In this document: piece by piece, positions 5,717 through 13,800 of the stretch | Position numbering within the stretch: the stretch's first letter is position 1 | Layout: every line of letters begins with the position of its first letter | Virus record (IMG/VR): IMGVR_UViG_3300004369_000918 | Location: 1-28,398 of that record | Source: a virus | Length of the DNA: 28,398 nt | Strand: one strand, 5' to 3' | Program-made: the position numbers and the translations under genes | Notes under the pieces: generated by a model | Databases searched by the model: none | The model's input: the letters and a program-made list of their open reading frames with translations, nothing else | What the model was told of the DNA's origin: nothing

Positions 5717-7584
5717 CCTGGGAGCCCGGATTAAACCCCTCCTTTTCGTCCAAGTCTTTTCGATCCAACGAGGAGCTTGAGAAAATTGAAGGCTTTCTAG
5801 AAGAAGAAGAAGCAAAGATAGTTCTCTGCGAGTTCTTGATGAACAATGTGGGATTCACTACGAGTCTTCTAGCGGGGATTGAGTTATTCCCTTTTCAGAA
5901 TATTGCTATTAAGTCCATGTTAGATGGGGACTATTTTCTAGGAATATGGAGTCGAGGAATGTCGAAATCTTTTAGTGCGGCTATATATTGCTGTTTAGAT
6001 GCAATATTTAATCCTGGGACTCAAATAGGTATTCTTGCAGCTACTTTCCGCCAGTCGAAGATGATATTCGAAAAGATTGAAGAGATTGCTGCGAAGCCTC
6101 AGGCTTCACTGCTCGCTCAATGCATTACCAAGAAGTCAAAAAGAAATGATCAGTTTACCCTGGAGATCGGTGATTCTAGGGTGGTGGCGCTTCCCCTCGG
6201 AGATGGGTCAAAACTTAGGGGTTTTAGATTTCATACAATAATTATAGATGAAATGCTTTTAATGCCGGAGAACATTTACAATGAAGTTATACTGCCATTC
6301 TTAAGCGTAGTAAAGGACCCTACCGAAAGGAAAAAAGTACAAGACATAGAAGGTAGGCTAATTGCGCTAGGAAAAATGAAGGAAGAGGAGAGGACGAAGT
6401 GGCCAAGTAATAAACTAATAGCTCTATCATCAGCGAGTTACAAGTTCGAATATTTATATAAGCTTTACGAAAGGTTTGAGGATTTAATAATAAACGGAGG
6501 AGGGGATGCGGATCAGGCAAAAAGGACAATCATGCATCTTGGCTATGACGTCGCTCCTCCTGAACTATATGATAAAAACCTAATCGACCAAGCGAAGGCA
6601 ACAATGAGTTTCTCGCAGTTTGATAGGGAGTTTAATGCAATTTTCACGGACGATAGTTCGGGGTTCTTTAAGACATCCACAATGGCTGACTGCACGGTAG
6701 AAGCGGGTCAGGAGCCATGCGTAGAAGTCAAAGGAGATCCGTCAGATAAATACATTCTAGCGTTTGATCCTAGCTGGTCTGAAAGCGAAGGGTCTGACGA
6801 CTTCGCTATGCACGTTTTAAAACTAAATGATCAAACGCAATCAGGAACATTAGTGCATAGTTATGCGATGCCGGGGCTCAAGATGCAAGATCATATTAAC
6901 TACTTCCACTATGTTCTTAACGCTTTTAACATTGTGGCAATAGTGGGAGATTACGGAGGAGGAGTGCAATTCCTTCAAGGGGCTAACGCTAGCTCTACAT
7001 TCGTCAAGGACGGAATAAATATCCAAGAAATCACAGCAAACCTAGACGATAACGAAAACTACCAAGAGCGCTTAATTGAGCTTCGAGAGCAATACAGCAT
7101 AGAAAAACAGAAAATTTGTATTTTAAGAAAGCCTACTTCAGATTGGATCAGAAGGGCTAATGAACTTTTGCAGACCAATTTAGATCACAAAAAAATATGG
7201 TTTGGAGCTATAGCTCTTAATGACAACTTCCTATCTCAGACTCGAAAGAAGATACCAATTAAAAGCCTTACTTTTATGCCGGAGTACGCTTCCTTAAATA
7301 AGGCTTCTGAGGAATCTAAAATGATAGATTTCGTGGAACATCAAGCGGACATGATAAACCACACCAAAAGCCAATGTGCATTAATTCAGGTAAAGTCTAC
7401 TCCTCAAGGACATTTAACATTTGATTTGCCTCAAAACTTAAAGCGTCAATCAGGCCCTCATAAAACGCGAAAAGACTCTTACTCAGCCTTGGTTCTAGGG
7501 AATTGGATGGTTAAGACTTATTACGACATGATACAGGCAGAGGCGAAGCCGGTGATTTCGACATTCACTCCTTCCTTCATCTGA
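5713..7584 (+). CDS. terL: Terminase large subunit
   Basis: 623 residues from ATG 5713. I prefer this start to the ATG at 5674 because it gives an ATGA overlap with the upstream gene, as elsewhere in the window. The ATPase domain has a degenerate Walker A, W-S-R-G-M-S-K-S (79-86), and Walker B H-T-I-I-I-D-E (174-180), with the preceding F-P-F-Q adenine-contact region at 59-62. The C-terminal nuclease has acidic residues in I-L-A-F-D-P-S-W (D352), V-G-D-Y-G-G-G (D413) and M-I-D-F (D539), matching the RNase H-like terminase nuclease. It translocates DNA into the prohead through the portal and cuts the concatemer. Walker A lacks the usual G directly before K, as in several phage terminases. Confidence 0.92.
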   Translation: MTWEPGLNPSFSSKSFRSNEELEKIEGFLEEEEAKIVLCEFLMNNVGFTTSLLAGIELFPFQNIAIKSMLDGDYFLGIWSRGMSKSFSAAIYCCLDAIFNPGTQIGILAATFRQSKMIFEKIEEIAAKPQASLLAQCITKKSKRNDQFTLEIGDSRVVALPLGDGSKLRGFRFHTIIIDEMLLMPENIYNEVILPFLSVVKDPTERKKVQDIEGRLIALGKMKEEERTKWPSNKLIALSSASYKFEYLYKLYERFEDLIINGGGDADQAKRTIMHLGYDVAPPELYDKNLIDQAKATMSFSQFDREFNAIFTDDSSGFFKTSTMADCTVEAGQEPCVEVKGDPSDKYILAFDPSWSESEGSDDFAMHVLKLNDQTQSGTLVHSYAMPGLKMQDHINYFHYVLNAFNIVAIVGDYGGGVQFLQGANASSTFVKDGINIQEITANLDDNENYQERLIELREQYSIEKQKICILRKPTSDWIRRANELLQTNLDHKKIWFGAIALNDNFLSQTRKKIPIKSLTFMPEYASLNKASEESKMIDFVEHQADMINHTKSQCALIQVKSTPQGHLTFDLPQNLKRQSGPHKTRKDSYSALVLGNWMVKTYYDMIQAEAKPVISTFTPSFI

Positions 7585-8289
7585 ATGTCATTCTTCGTAG
7601 AAAATAAAATCAACGGGAAGCGTGAAGCTATCTCTTATGCTAGATGGCTTGAAGGCAGGGAGGTGTTCCTCTGCGGAAGCGGTCCGTCGATAAAAACCGC
7701 CGACAAGGATTTTATTGAATCAAGTGAAAAGGTTATAATGTGCCTTAATGCTTCATTTCAATTCATTCAGCCCGACATCTGGATGGGAATGGATGCGCCT
7801 GAAGTATTCAATGGTAGGATTTGGGAGTACATAGAAAAAAAAGAAAGAGAGCGAAGGCTTCCCGGTTTATTTCCTAATACCATGGACTGCGTTAGGATTT
7901 GCAACTGGGGCCATCGAGATGAGATCGCAAATGGATTTCCATTAAAAAAACATAGCAATGTTCGGTTTATATGCGCAGCAGAGTCTAAGGACGACAATCC
8001 TCAATTTGTTGGAGATTTTATCAACTTTTTATTTGAAGGTAATACTTTCTCTACGGCGCTTCATGTTTTACATTGGCTCAAGCCAAGAAGGGTTAATCTT
8101 GTGGGGTGTGACTTTGGAGGCCGTAGATCGGGGCCTAGGGCCCCTTCCCCCAACAGGAAGATTAACTTTAAAAACTCTATCGAATCCCTTAGGATTGCGG
8201 CTCGAAGAAGCTCCGTAGAGTATATATCATGCACTCCAGACTCTCCGATTAACGAATTCCTAGAGTATAAAAATATAGAAGACTCGTAA
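7585..8289 (+). CDS. MptE/DUF115 (Maf-like) superfamily protein
   Basis: 234 residues. V-F-L-C-G-S-G-P-S (27-35), V-I-M-C-L-N-A-S-F (50-58), P-D-I-W-M-G-M-D (63-70) and, after the helix G-N-T-F-S-T-A-L-H, R-R-V-N-L-V-G-C-D-F-G-G (168-179) match the Rossmann-like core shared by MptE pterin pyrophosphokinases, DUF115/Maf flagellin glycosyltransferases and some sialyltransferases. The size fits the core alone. It begins directly after the terminase stop with no gap and is separated from the portal by a promoter. In phages this fold most often suggests nucleotide-sugar-dependent transfer; with the DegT aminotransferase two genes on, glycosylation of a virion protein is a reasonable hypothesis. 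The substrate cannot be read from the sequence. Confidence 0.65.
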   Translation: MSFFVENKINGKREAISYARWLEGREVFLCGSGPSIKTADKDFIESSEKVIMCLNASFQFIQPDIWMGMDAPEVFNGRIWEYIEKKERERRLPGLFPNTMDCVRICNWGHRDEIANGFPLKKHSNVRFICAAESKDDNPQFVGDFINFLFEGNTFSTALHVLHWLKPRRVNLVGCDFGGRRSGPRAPSPNRKINFKNSIESLRIAARRSSVEYISCTPDSPINEFLEYKNIEDS

Positions 8290-8295
8290 AGTCCC

Positions 8296-8338
8296 AAAGT
8301 TAACTTTAGACTTTTCTTTGGACTTTTCTGAACTTTAG
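8296..8338 (+). repeat. Palindrome and ACTTT direct repeats upstream of the portal promoter
   Basis: A perfect 12-bp palindrome AAAGTTAACTTT (8296-8307) is followed by two copies of GACTTTTCT (8309-8317 and 8321-8329, 12 bp apart), while AACTTTAG occurs at 8302-8309 and 8331-8338. Four ACTTT cores thus lie within 36 bp just upstream of, or overlapping, the portal promoter. This looks like a regulator binding site; no known operator is recognised. Confidence 0.45.
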
Positions 8339-8346
8339 TGTATAAT
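8318..8346 (+). promoter_or_regulatory. Promoter of the portal/head operon
   Basis: AGTGTATAATT contains a perfect TATAAT (8341-8346) preceded by GTG, with TTGGAC (8318-8323) at an ideal 17-bp spacing. The -10 box ends 5 nt before the portal ATG (8352), so the expected start of transcription is at the ATG itself: a leaderless mRNA. This is the best promoter match in the window. Confidence 0.65.
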
Positions 8347-8351
8347 TTGTT

Positions 8352-10403
8352 ATGTCAAGACAATATACTAAAAAATCAGATTATTGGAAAAGGTTCTCAA
8401 AGAAAGAGAGTCCGCAGCCAGGAATAGAGAGTTTAATAGAAGGGTCAAGGCCTGTGCCCGAGGCGTCGCCATCTAGTCCGGGAGAGCCGTATTACGAAAG
8501 CTCCAGCGCCTCTTCTCGGTCCCAGGAGGCATCAGGAGGAAAGAGTACAAACTTTCGAAGAAACTCTGCTACTAATCAGCGAAAAGCGTTCAAGTACTCA
8601 AACATCGCAGAAGGAAGCCTTCCTTACTCATATGGAGGAAGTTATATTACTCCTAGGGAATCAATCCTCCTATGCCAGAAAGCTTACGCTAATATCTCTA
8701 TATTTCGTAATGCCATTGATGTCATGTCTGAATTCACGAACTCTGATATTCATCTAAGCGGCGGAAATGAAAAGTCAAGAAGGTTTGTAGAAAAATGGCT
8801 TGAAAAAATACAGATATGGCGCGTTAAAGATCAATACTTCCGGGAATACTATAGGTCCGGGAATGTGTTCATGTATAAGCTAGAAGGAAAATTCGGCAGT
8901 GAAGACTTAATAAAGTTAAGCCAGGTATATGGATCCAAAATGAGCGCTTCTATGTTTGAGAAAATACCTATTGCTTATGTTTTTCTTAATCCTTATGATT
9001 TTGTGGCTACAAGAGCTTTAGCCTATAAGGTGTTCGGCCTAAATACTGAAGAGTATGGGGTTTATAAAAAGATGCTTAGTGAATACGATATTGAACGCCT
9101 CCGAGACCCCAAGAACGCCTATGACAAAGAAGTATTCGATTCGCTTCCACCGGAAACAAGAAAGGAAATAAAAGAGGGCGCCTACGGGGCGGATGGGGTT
9201 CTTGTTAAGTTGGATCCTAAAAAGTTAATTTATTCTTTTTATAAAAAGCAAGACTACGAACCTTTTGCTATTCCTTTTGGGTTTCCAGTGCTTGATGATT
9301 TAAATTGGAAACTAGAGCTCAAGAAAGTAGATCAAGCAATAACCAGAACTATTGAAAATGTTATACTATTAATAACCATGGGAGCTCCTCCGGACAAGGG
9401 AGGGATAAACCAAAACAATCTGCAGGCGATGCAGCAGCTTTTTAGAAACGAAAGCATAGGGCGCGCATTAATAGCGGACTGGACAACAAAGGCGGAATTT
9501 GTAATTCCGGACATGAATAAGGTCTTGGGTCCAGAAAAATATCAAATCGTCAATGAAGATATTCGAGAAGGGTTGCAGAATATTATTGTAGGAAAAGAAA
9601 ACTACTCCAGCACCCAGGTTAAGGCTCAGATCTTCCTGGAGAGGCTAAAGGAGGCTCGGAACGGATTTCTTTCAGACTTTTTACAGCCTCAAATTAAACA
9701 AGTATGTCAAAGAATGGGTTTCAGGGACTATCCTCGCGCGGAGTTCGTAGAAATAGACATTAAGGACGAAGTTCAGCTCCAGCGAGTTGCTACGAGGCTT
9801 ATGGAACTGGGAATAATCACCCCGGAACAGGGCATGATCGCGATGAAGGAGGGCATATATCCTAGGCCAGACGAGATGGAATCGGCTCAGGAGAAGTTTG
9901 TTGACGCTCGAAAGAAGGGGTACTTCGTTCCTATTGTGTCCGCGCAGCCTTTTGATCATCAAGAATCCCCCGAGGTTCTAGCTCCAGCTCCTTCAAAAGA
10001 ATCTAGCGGTATAAAAGAAAAAGGCAGACCTGCGGGAACATCTAAGGAAGGGGATAAGATTTTCGCCAGGCAAAACATCCAAGATACCATATATAAAATA
10101 GAAGGGCTAGTCGCCCATACAGAAAAGGGGCTCAAGGCTAAGCTGAATAAAAAAAGGATATCAAAAGAGCAAAGAAAGATGGTGGACACCCTGACTGAAA
10201 ACGTTATAATGTCAACGGAAAAAGATCAGTGGGAGAATAAAATAGATGCATGCATAAAAGACTTCAACGAAATAGAAGACCTGGATGTCATGGACAAGGT
10301 TCTCGAACTAAGCGAAGCTCATAAGCTAGCCTCTTATCCTGCTGCTATTTTATACCATAGCGCTACCGAAGAGTCCGACGCGAGCGTTCCCAAAGATGAT
10401 TGA
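8352..10403 (+). CDS. Portal protein
   Basis: 683 residues. Position directly after the terminase block and before protease, scaffold and capsid fits a portal, the dodecameric ring through which DNA enters the head. The N-terminal 75 residues are Ser/Pro-rich and probably disordered; then Y-I-T-P-R-E-S-I-L-L-C-Q-K-A-Y-A-N and I-F-R-N-A-I-D-V-M-S-E-F begin the portal core, followed by Y-R-S-G-N-V-F-M-Y-K and a long helical stem around residues 320-480. The C-terminal 150 residues (Pro-rich linker, then charged helices) may form the crown or a separate accessory domain. It lacks a Shine-Dalgarno sequence but has a promoter ending 5 nt upstream. Its stop overlaps the aminotransferase start by 8 nt. 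Confidence 0.8.
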   Translation: MSRQYTKKSDYWKRFSKKESPQPGIESLIEGSRPVPEASPSSPGEPYYESSSASSRSQEASGGKSTNFRRNSATNQRKAFKYSNIAEGSLPYSYGGSYITPRESILLCQKAYANISIFRNAIDVMSEFTNSDIHLSGGNEKSRRFVEKWLEKIQIWRVKDQYFREYYRSGNVFMYKLEGKFGSEDLIKLSQVYGSKMSASMFEKIPIAYVFLNPYDFVATRALAYKVFGLNTEEYGVYKKMLSEYDIERLRDPKNAYDKEVFDSLPPETRKEIKEGAYGADGVLVKLDPKKLIYSFYKKQDYEPFAIPFGFPVLDDLNWKLELKKVDQAITRTIENVILLITMGAPPDKGGINQNNLQAMQQLFRNESIGRALIADWTTKAEFVIPDMNKVLGPEKYQIVNEDIREGLQNIIVGKENYSSTQVKAQIFLERLKEARNGFLSDFLQPQIKQVCQRMGFRDYPRAEFVEIDIKDEVQLQRVATRLMELGIITPEQGMIAMKEGIYPRPDEMESAQEKFVDARKKGYFVPIVSAQPFDHQESPEVLAPAPSKESSGIKEKGRPAGTSKEGDKIFARQNIQDTIYKIEGLVAHTEKGLKAKLNKKRISKEQRKMVDTLTENVIMSTEKDQWENKIDACIKDFNEIEDLDVMDKVLELSEAHKLASYPAAILYHSATEESDASVPKDD

Positions 10404-11343
10404 TCTATTCAACCTCCAATCTCACGTTATAGATACTAGTCTTTTCTCTCACGCCCTTCACGATGAAGGGGTGGAGATTTTTGAGAAAGAGTTCGCAGAA
10501 TATGTAGGAAGTAAATACGCGTGCTCGATAAATAGCGCAACTAACGCTATATTTCTGTCTCTATTAAATAAAAACTCTATAATAAAAGTTCCAAGTATTA
10601 TTCCTCCTGTAGTATTAAATGCAATCATCACCTCAGGTAACAGAATAGAATTTACAGATAACATCAAATGGGTGGGCGGGTCATACGTTCTACATGAGCT
10701 AGGTGACTATAAGATAATAGATTCAGCCCAAAAAGTTGAAAAAGACCAATTCAAGAAAGAGGCAAAAAATCAAGACCTGATGATATTTAGCTTTTACCCC
10801 ACAAAGCCAGTAGGGTCATATGACGGGGGCATGATCGTGTCTAATGACAAAGAAAAGATAGAGGGATTTAAAACTTCTGTAATGAATGGATGCAGGAGTC
10901 AGAAGAATAGCTGGGATAGGTCCATAGTTGCTCCGGGGTGGAAAATGTACATGAGCTCAATACAGGCGTTTGTGGCTCGGAAATCTCTCTGGCAACTACG
11001 TGGCAAAAATATTAAATTAAATAATATTCGAGATCATTATAACAATAAGCTCAGTCTAGAAAACACAAGCCTTCATTTATATAGGGTAAATGTAAAAAAC
11101 AACAAACAGGCCAAGGAGGAACTTCTCAAGCAAGGCATTCAGTGCGGAATTCATTATGAATGCGCTCACCAAAATAAAGTTTACGCTTCGTCCAGCAGTC
11201 ACACTAAAGATGCATTAAAAGGAGGGAGCCTTCCCAACTCGAGCCATGAAGAAGCTCATTCATTAAGTATTCCTTTTCACGAAAAATTAAAAGAAAAAGA
11301 TTTAAATTATATTATTAATAATATACAGAAATGGCTAGAATAA
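10396..11343 (+). CDS. DegT/DnrJ/EryC1-type PLP aminotransferase
   Basis: 315 residues, shorter than the usual 370-400. F-A-E-Y-V-G-S-K-Y-A-C-S-I-N-S-A-T-N-A (33-51) matches the N-terminal phosphate-binding region, I-I-D-S-A-Q (107-112) supplies the PLP-contacting Asp109 and Gln112, and F-S-F-Y-P-T-K-P-V-G (131-140) contains the expected Schiff-base Lys137, followed by D-G-G-M-I. The fold-type I active site thus seems intact. The family transfers an amino group to keto-sugars to make amino sugars such as precursors of nonulosonic acids or dTDP-amino sugars. It is coupled to the portal gene by an 8-nt overlap, so it is expressed with the head proteins, an unusual place. Possible partner: the MptE/DUF115 protein upstream. 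Confidence 0.8.
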   Translation: MIDLFNLQSHVIDTSLFSHALHDEGVEIFEKEFAEYVGSKYACSINSATNAIFLSLLNKNSIIKVPSIIPPVVLNAIITSGNRIEFTDNIKWVGGSYVLHELGDYKIIDSAQKVEKDQFKKEAKNQDLMIFSFYPTKPVGSYDGGMIVSNDKEKIEGFKTSVMNGCRSQKNSWDRSIVAPGWKMYMSSIQAFVARKSLWQLRGKNIKLNNIRDHYNNKLSLENTSLHLYRVNVKNNKQAKEELLKQGIQCGIHYECAHQNKVYASSSSHTKDALKGGSLPNSSHEEAHSLSIPFHEKLKEKDLNYIINNIQKWLE

Positions 11344-11351
11344 TATTTTAA

Positions 11352-11360
11352 GTGTATAAT
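11352..11360 (+). promoter_or_regulatory. GTGTATAAT promoter box before protease/scaffold gene
   Basis: GTG followed by a perfect TATAAT (11355-11360), 8 nt before the ATG at 11369, in a 25-bp intergenic gap. No -35 match at the right spacing. Predicted mRNA leader about 2 nt. Confidence 0.55.
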
Positions 11361-11368
11361 TAGATTAA

Positions 11369-12973
11369 ATGGATTCTAGCTTTAAATATACATCTTCATT
11401 TTCTAGCAAGATAGCTCCTCTGTCTAATCCCTCGGGCATTGATGAAATTATTGCCAGTGAATCATTAAGACCGTTAAGAGGGATAGCTCCGCCCGATATT
11501 GATCTTGAAAAGAATATAGACCTAATAGGCTTGGTATTTAACGCAGCTGTCGCAAACCGTTTTAATAAAAATGATGACGGGATAGATACGGAGACAGCTT
11601 TATCTATTAAGGATTACTTTGTACACAAGCCCGCCAATATAGAACATCAAAAGTCTCGAGTGGTGGGGCATATTGTTTCCGCTGCATTATCCAAGTACGG
11701 CACTAGTGAGCTTCTAGACGTTGCCGAAGCTGCTCTTTCGACGGATCCTTTTAATATCTCTTTATGCGCGGTAATATATAAAACAATTAATCCTGAGTTC
11801 GCGGAATTGGTGCAGAGATCTGTTGATCCTGATGACGAATACTATCAAAAAGTTTCCGCAAGCTGGGAAATAGGATTCAATTCATATAAGCTGGCGCTAG
11901 GAAGTCGCATATTAAAAGAAGCGGAAATTATTTCAGACGAAGCCCACGTCGGCGAACTTAAAAAATATTTAAAAGCCTACGGTGGAGATGGCAAGACTGA
12001 GGACGGAGTTCCTATATATAGATTGATCTCAGGAGAGATCTTTCCTTTAGGTATAGGATTTACCTCCAATCCTGCAGCGGAAGTAAAAGGCGTTGAAGTG
12101 CTGAAAGACGATGGCATGGATTTAAATTTTAAAGAAAAAAGAAAGGCTAAAAGCACTTCTTTCGAGACAGCGAAAAACTTTACAACTCAAAAAAACTCAC
12201 AAATAAATTCCCATTTTGCTAAAAATGATGTAAATCTTAGCAGGGAAACTAAAAACGTAAAAGATATGGAAACTCAAGAAATTGTTCAAAAACTAGAAGA
12301 AGTTCTCTCGGAGCACTCCGAGCAGAAAGACTTTTCGGAAAAGGCCGTGGCAAATGTTGCTAAATTATTTCACGACACCATACTAGAAAAAAACGAGATA
12401 TGGAAAAAGGAGTCTGTAGAGAAAGAGACCGCCATAAAATCCCTACAAGAAGCGGCAATCGCTAAGGACTCAGAGATTGAAGATATGAAAAAGCAGCTTT
12501 CCTCTACAGTGGAAGACCTAGTTAAGCTTCAGGAATCTGACGCAAAAAGGATTGCCAATGAAAACTTTAACAGTAGAATGAGTCTTCTTGACGACGTCTA
12601 TCAACTAGAGGACGAAGATCGCGCAATCCTCGCTTCAGAACTAAAAGAAGTAGGCGTTGAAGACTCGGAGTTCGTGGCATACCAAGCCAAGCTCGCCGTA
12701 TCATGGAAGGCTAAAACTAAAGCCTTTATTGAGGAACAAGAAAAACTATTCGAAGAAAAGGTAGCTGCGGAAGTTTCCAAGCGCCTAACTAATATAGATT
12801 CCGAAAACCCCAAACCAAATCCTGAAGAAGTCGTAGAGGCAGCTATGGAAAATATTGAAGGAGAGGGAGAAGTGGTCTTGAATAATAATGGCGACGCGTC
12901 TCAGGAGGCACTAACCCTAAGGGAAAAGTTTAAGAGATCTTTCAATAAAGAAAACGTTTCTATTCAATACTAA
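11369..12973 (+). CDS. Prohead protease-scaffold fusion
   Basis: 534 residues. The N-terminal 230 residues look like a herpes/T4-type prohead serine protease: K-P-A-N-I-E-H-Q-K-S-R-V-V-G (87-100) with candidate His93, and K-V-S-A-S-W-E-I-G (161-169) with candidate nucleophile Ser163 or Ser165. After a low-complexity linker (about 250-295), residues 300-470 are a long charged helical/coiled-coil region and the C-terminus is acidic then basic, as in scaffolding proteins. The protease matures the prohead and digests the scaffold. An in-frame ATG at 12266 (residue 300), exactly where the coiled coil begins, could give a separate scaffold product, as in other phages with nested protease/scaffold genes, although no strong ribosome site precedes it. 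Confidence 0.7.
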   Translation: MDSSFKYTSSFSSKIAPLSNPSGIDEIIASESLRPLRGIAPPDIDLEKNIDLIGLVFNAAVANRFNKNDDGIDTETALSIKDYFVHKPANIEHQKSRVVGHIVSAALSKYGTSELLDVAEAALSTDPFNISLCAVIYKTINPEFAELVQRSVDPDDEYYQKVSASWEIGFNSYKLALGSRILKEAEIISDEAHVGELKKYLKAYGGDGKTEDGVPIYRLISGEIFPLGIGFTSNPAAEVKGVEVLKDDGMDLNFKEKRKAKSTSFETAKNFTTQKNSQINSHFAKNDVNLSRETKNVKDMETQEIVQKLEEVLSEHSEQKDFSEKAVANVAKLFHDTILEKNEIWKKESVEKETAIKSLQEAAIAKDSEIEDMKKQLSSTVEDLVKLQESDAKRIANENFNSRMSLLDDVYQLEDEDRAILASELKEVGVEDSEFVAYQAKLAVSWKAKTKAFIEEQEKLFEEKVAAEVSKRLTNIDSENPKPNPEEVVEAAMENIEGEGEVVLNNNGDASQEALTLREKFKRSFNKENVSIQY

Positions 12974-12984
12974 AAAAAATTTAA

Positions 12985-12997
12985 TTAATCAGAGGAA
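12985..12997 (+). promoter_or_regulatory. Shine-Dalgarno before the decoration gene
   Basis: AATCAGAGGAAAAAACAATG: the AGAGGA core lies about 7 nt before the ATG at 13004. This is a clear ribosome binding site, unlike most operon-leading genes in the window, and fits high expression of a structural protein. Confidence 0.6.
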
Positions 12998-13003
12998 AAA
13001 ACA

Positions 13004-13750
13004 ATGGCTATTCGACTACTACCATTCAGACAATACAACGACCACAACGTCATTAACCTATTTGCGGGGGACTTCTCCGATGGCGCTGCTTTAGCTACGC
13101 CCTTTATCAATGGGAACAACGATAACGGGGTATTCGTTAAAGTTAAAGTCGGGGACATGACCCGAGCTCCTGTTGAATATGTCACTAACACCTACTTGGG
13201 AAAAACTGATTACCCCTACATCGGTAGAGATCAGTACCCGATAGTTCCGCTGACATTTGAGCCTGCGACGACTGGATCGGCGTGTTTGGGCGTGACCCTC
13301 AATCAAACGTTGACTCACGATGAAAATGGCGAAAAGCTTCTTTATTATCCGCAAAAAGCGCTTGAGATGCAAGCAATGCTCACTGGGCAAGCCGTCCCGA
13401 TCTTGAGTAAAGGCCTTATCACCTTGAACTCAACAGCGGTGGATGAAACTGCGGCGGTCACAAGTTCATGGATGTTGCCAGGTCAACCAATCGCTCTTTC
13501 TCCTTACAATGCCGGTAAAGTCACCGGCATGTCGAGAGCTCAAGTTGATGCGAATAGCTCTTTGATTGCCGCTCGTCCTACATTAGTAGGTCAATGCTTG
13601 GCAACCGGAGAGCGCGTTTCACAAGCTGGAACAGACAACCGAGCGGATTACTTCGGGGGAGAAACTTCCGGCGGTACCGTTACCGGCAAATACTTCGTAG
13701 TCCAGATTGATTGCGCTAATCCAAATATTGGACTGCAGCTTGGATCCTAA
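13004..13750 (+). CDS. Probable head decoration/stabilisation protein
   Basis: 248 residues between scaffold and major capsid protein, the usual place of a capsid decoration protein. The sequence is rich in Gly, Thr, Ala and Asn with few charged stretches and strand-like patterning, typical of virion surface proteins: R-L-L-P-F-R-Q-Y-N-D-H-N-V-I-N-L-F-A at the start, G-K-Y-F-V-V-Q-I-D near the end. Base composition is visibly more G+C-rich than the upstream genes, shared with the capsid gene, and a good Shine-Dalgarno precedes it, both signs of high expression. No family signature was recognised, so the name rests on context. Confidence 0.6.
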   Translation: MAIRLLPFRQYNDHNVINLFAGDFSDGAALATPFINGNNDNGVFVKVKVGDMTRAPVEYVTNTYLGKTDYPYIGRDQYPIVPLTFEPATTGSACLGVTLNQTLTHDENGEKLLYYPQKALEMQAMLTGQAVPILSKGLITLNSTAVDETAAVTSSWMLPGQPIALSPYNAGKVTGMSRAQVDANSSLIAARPTLVGQCLATGERVSQAGTDNRADYFGGETSGGTVTGKYFVVQIDCANPNIGLQLGS

Positions 13751-13800
13751 TATACTTTAACATAAAAAACTTACTTACTTAATTCACAGAGGACGCCTAA

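Noticed and set aside
8296-8338. CRISPR-like or attachment-site interpretation of the repeats before the portal gene
   Set aside because: Repeats are too short (8-12 bp) and overlap a promoter; no spacer pattern and no integrase in the window.
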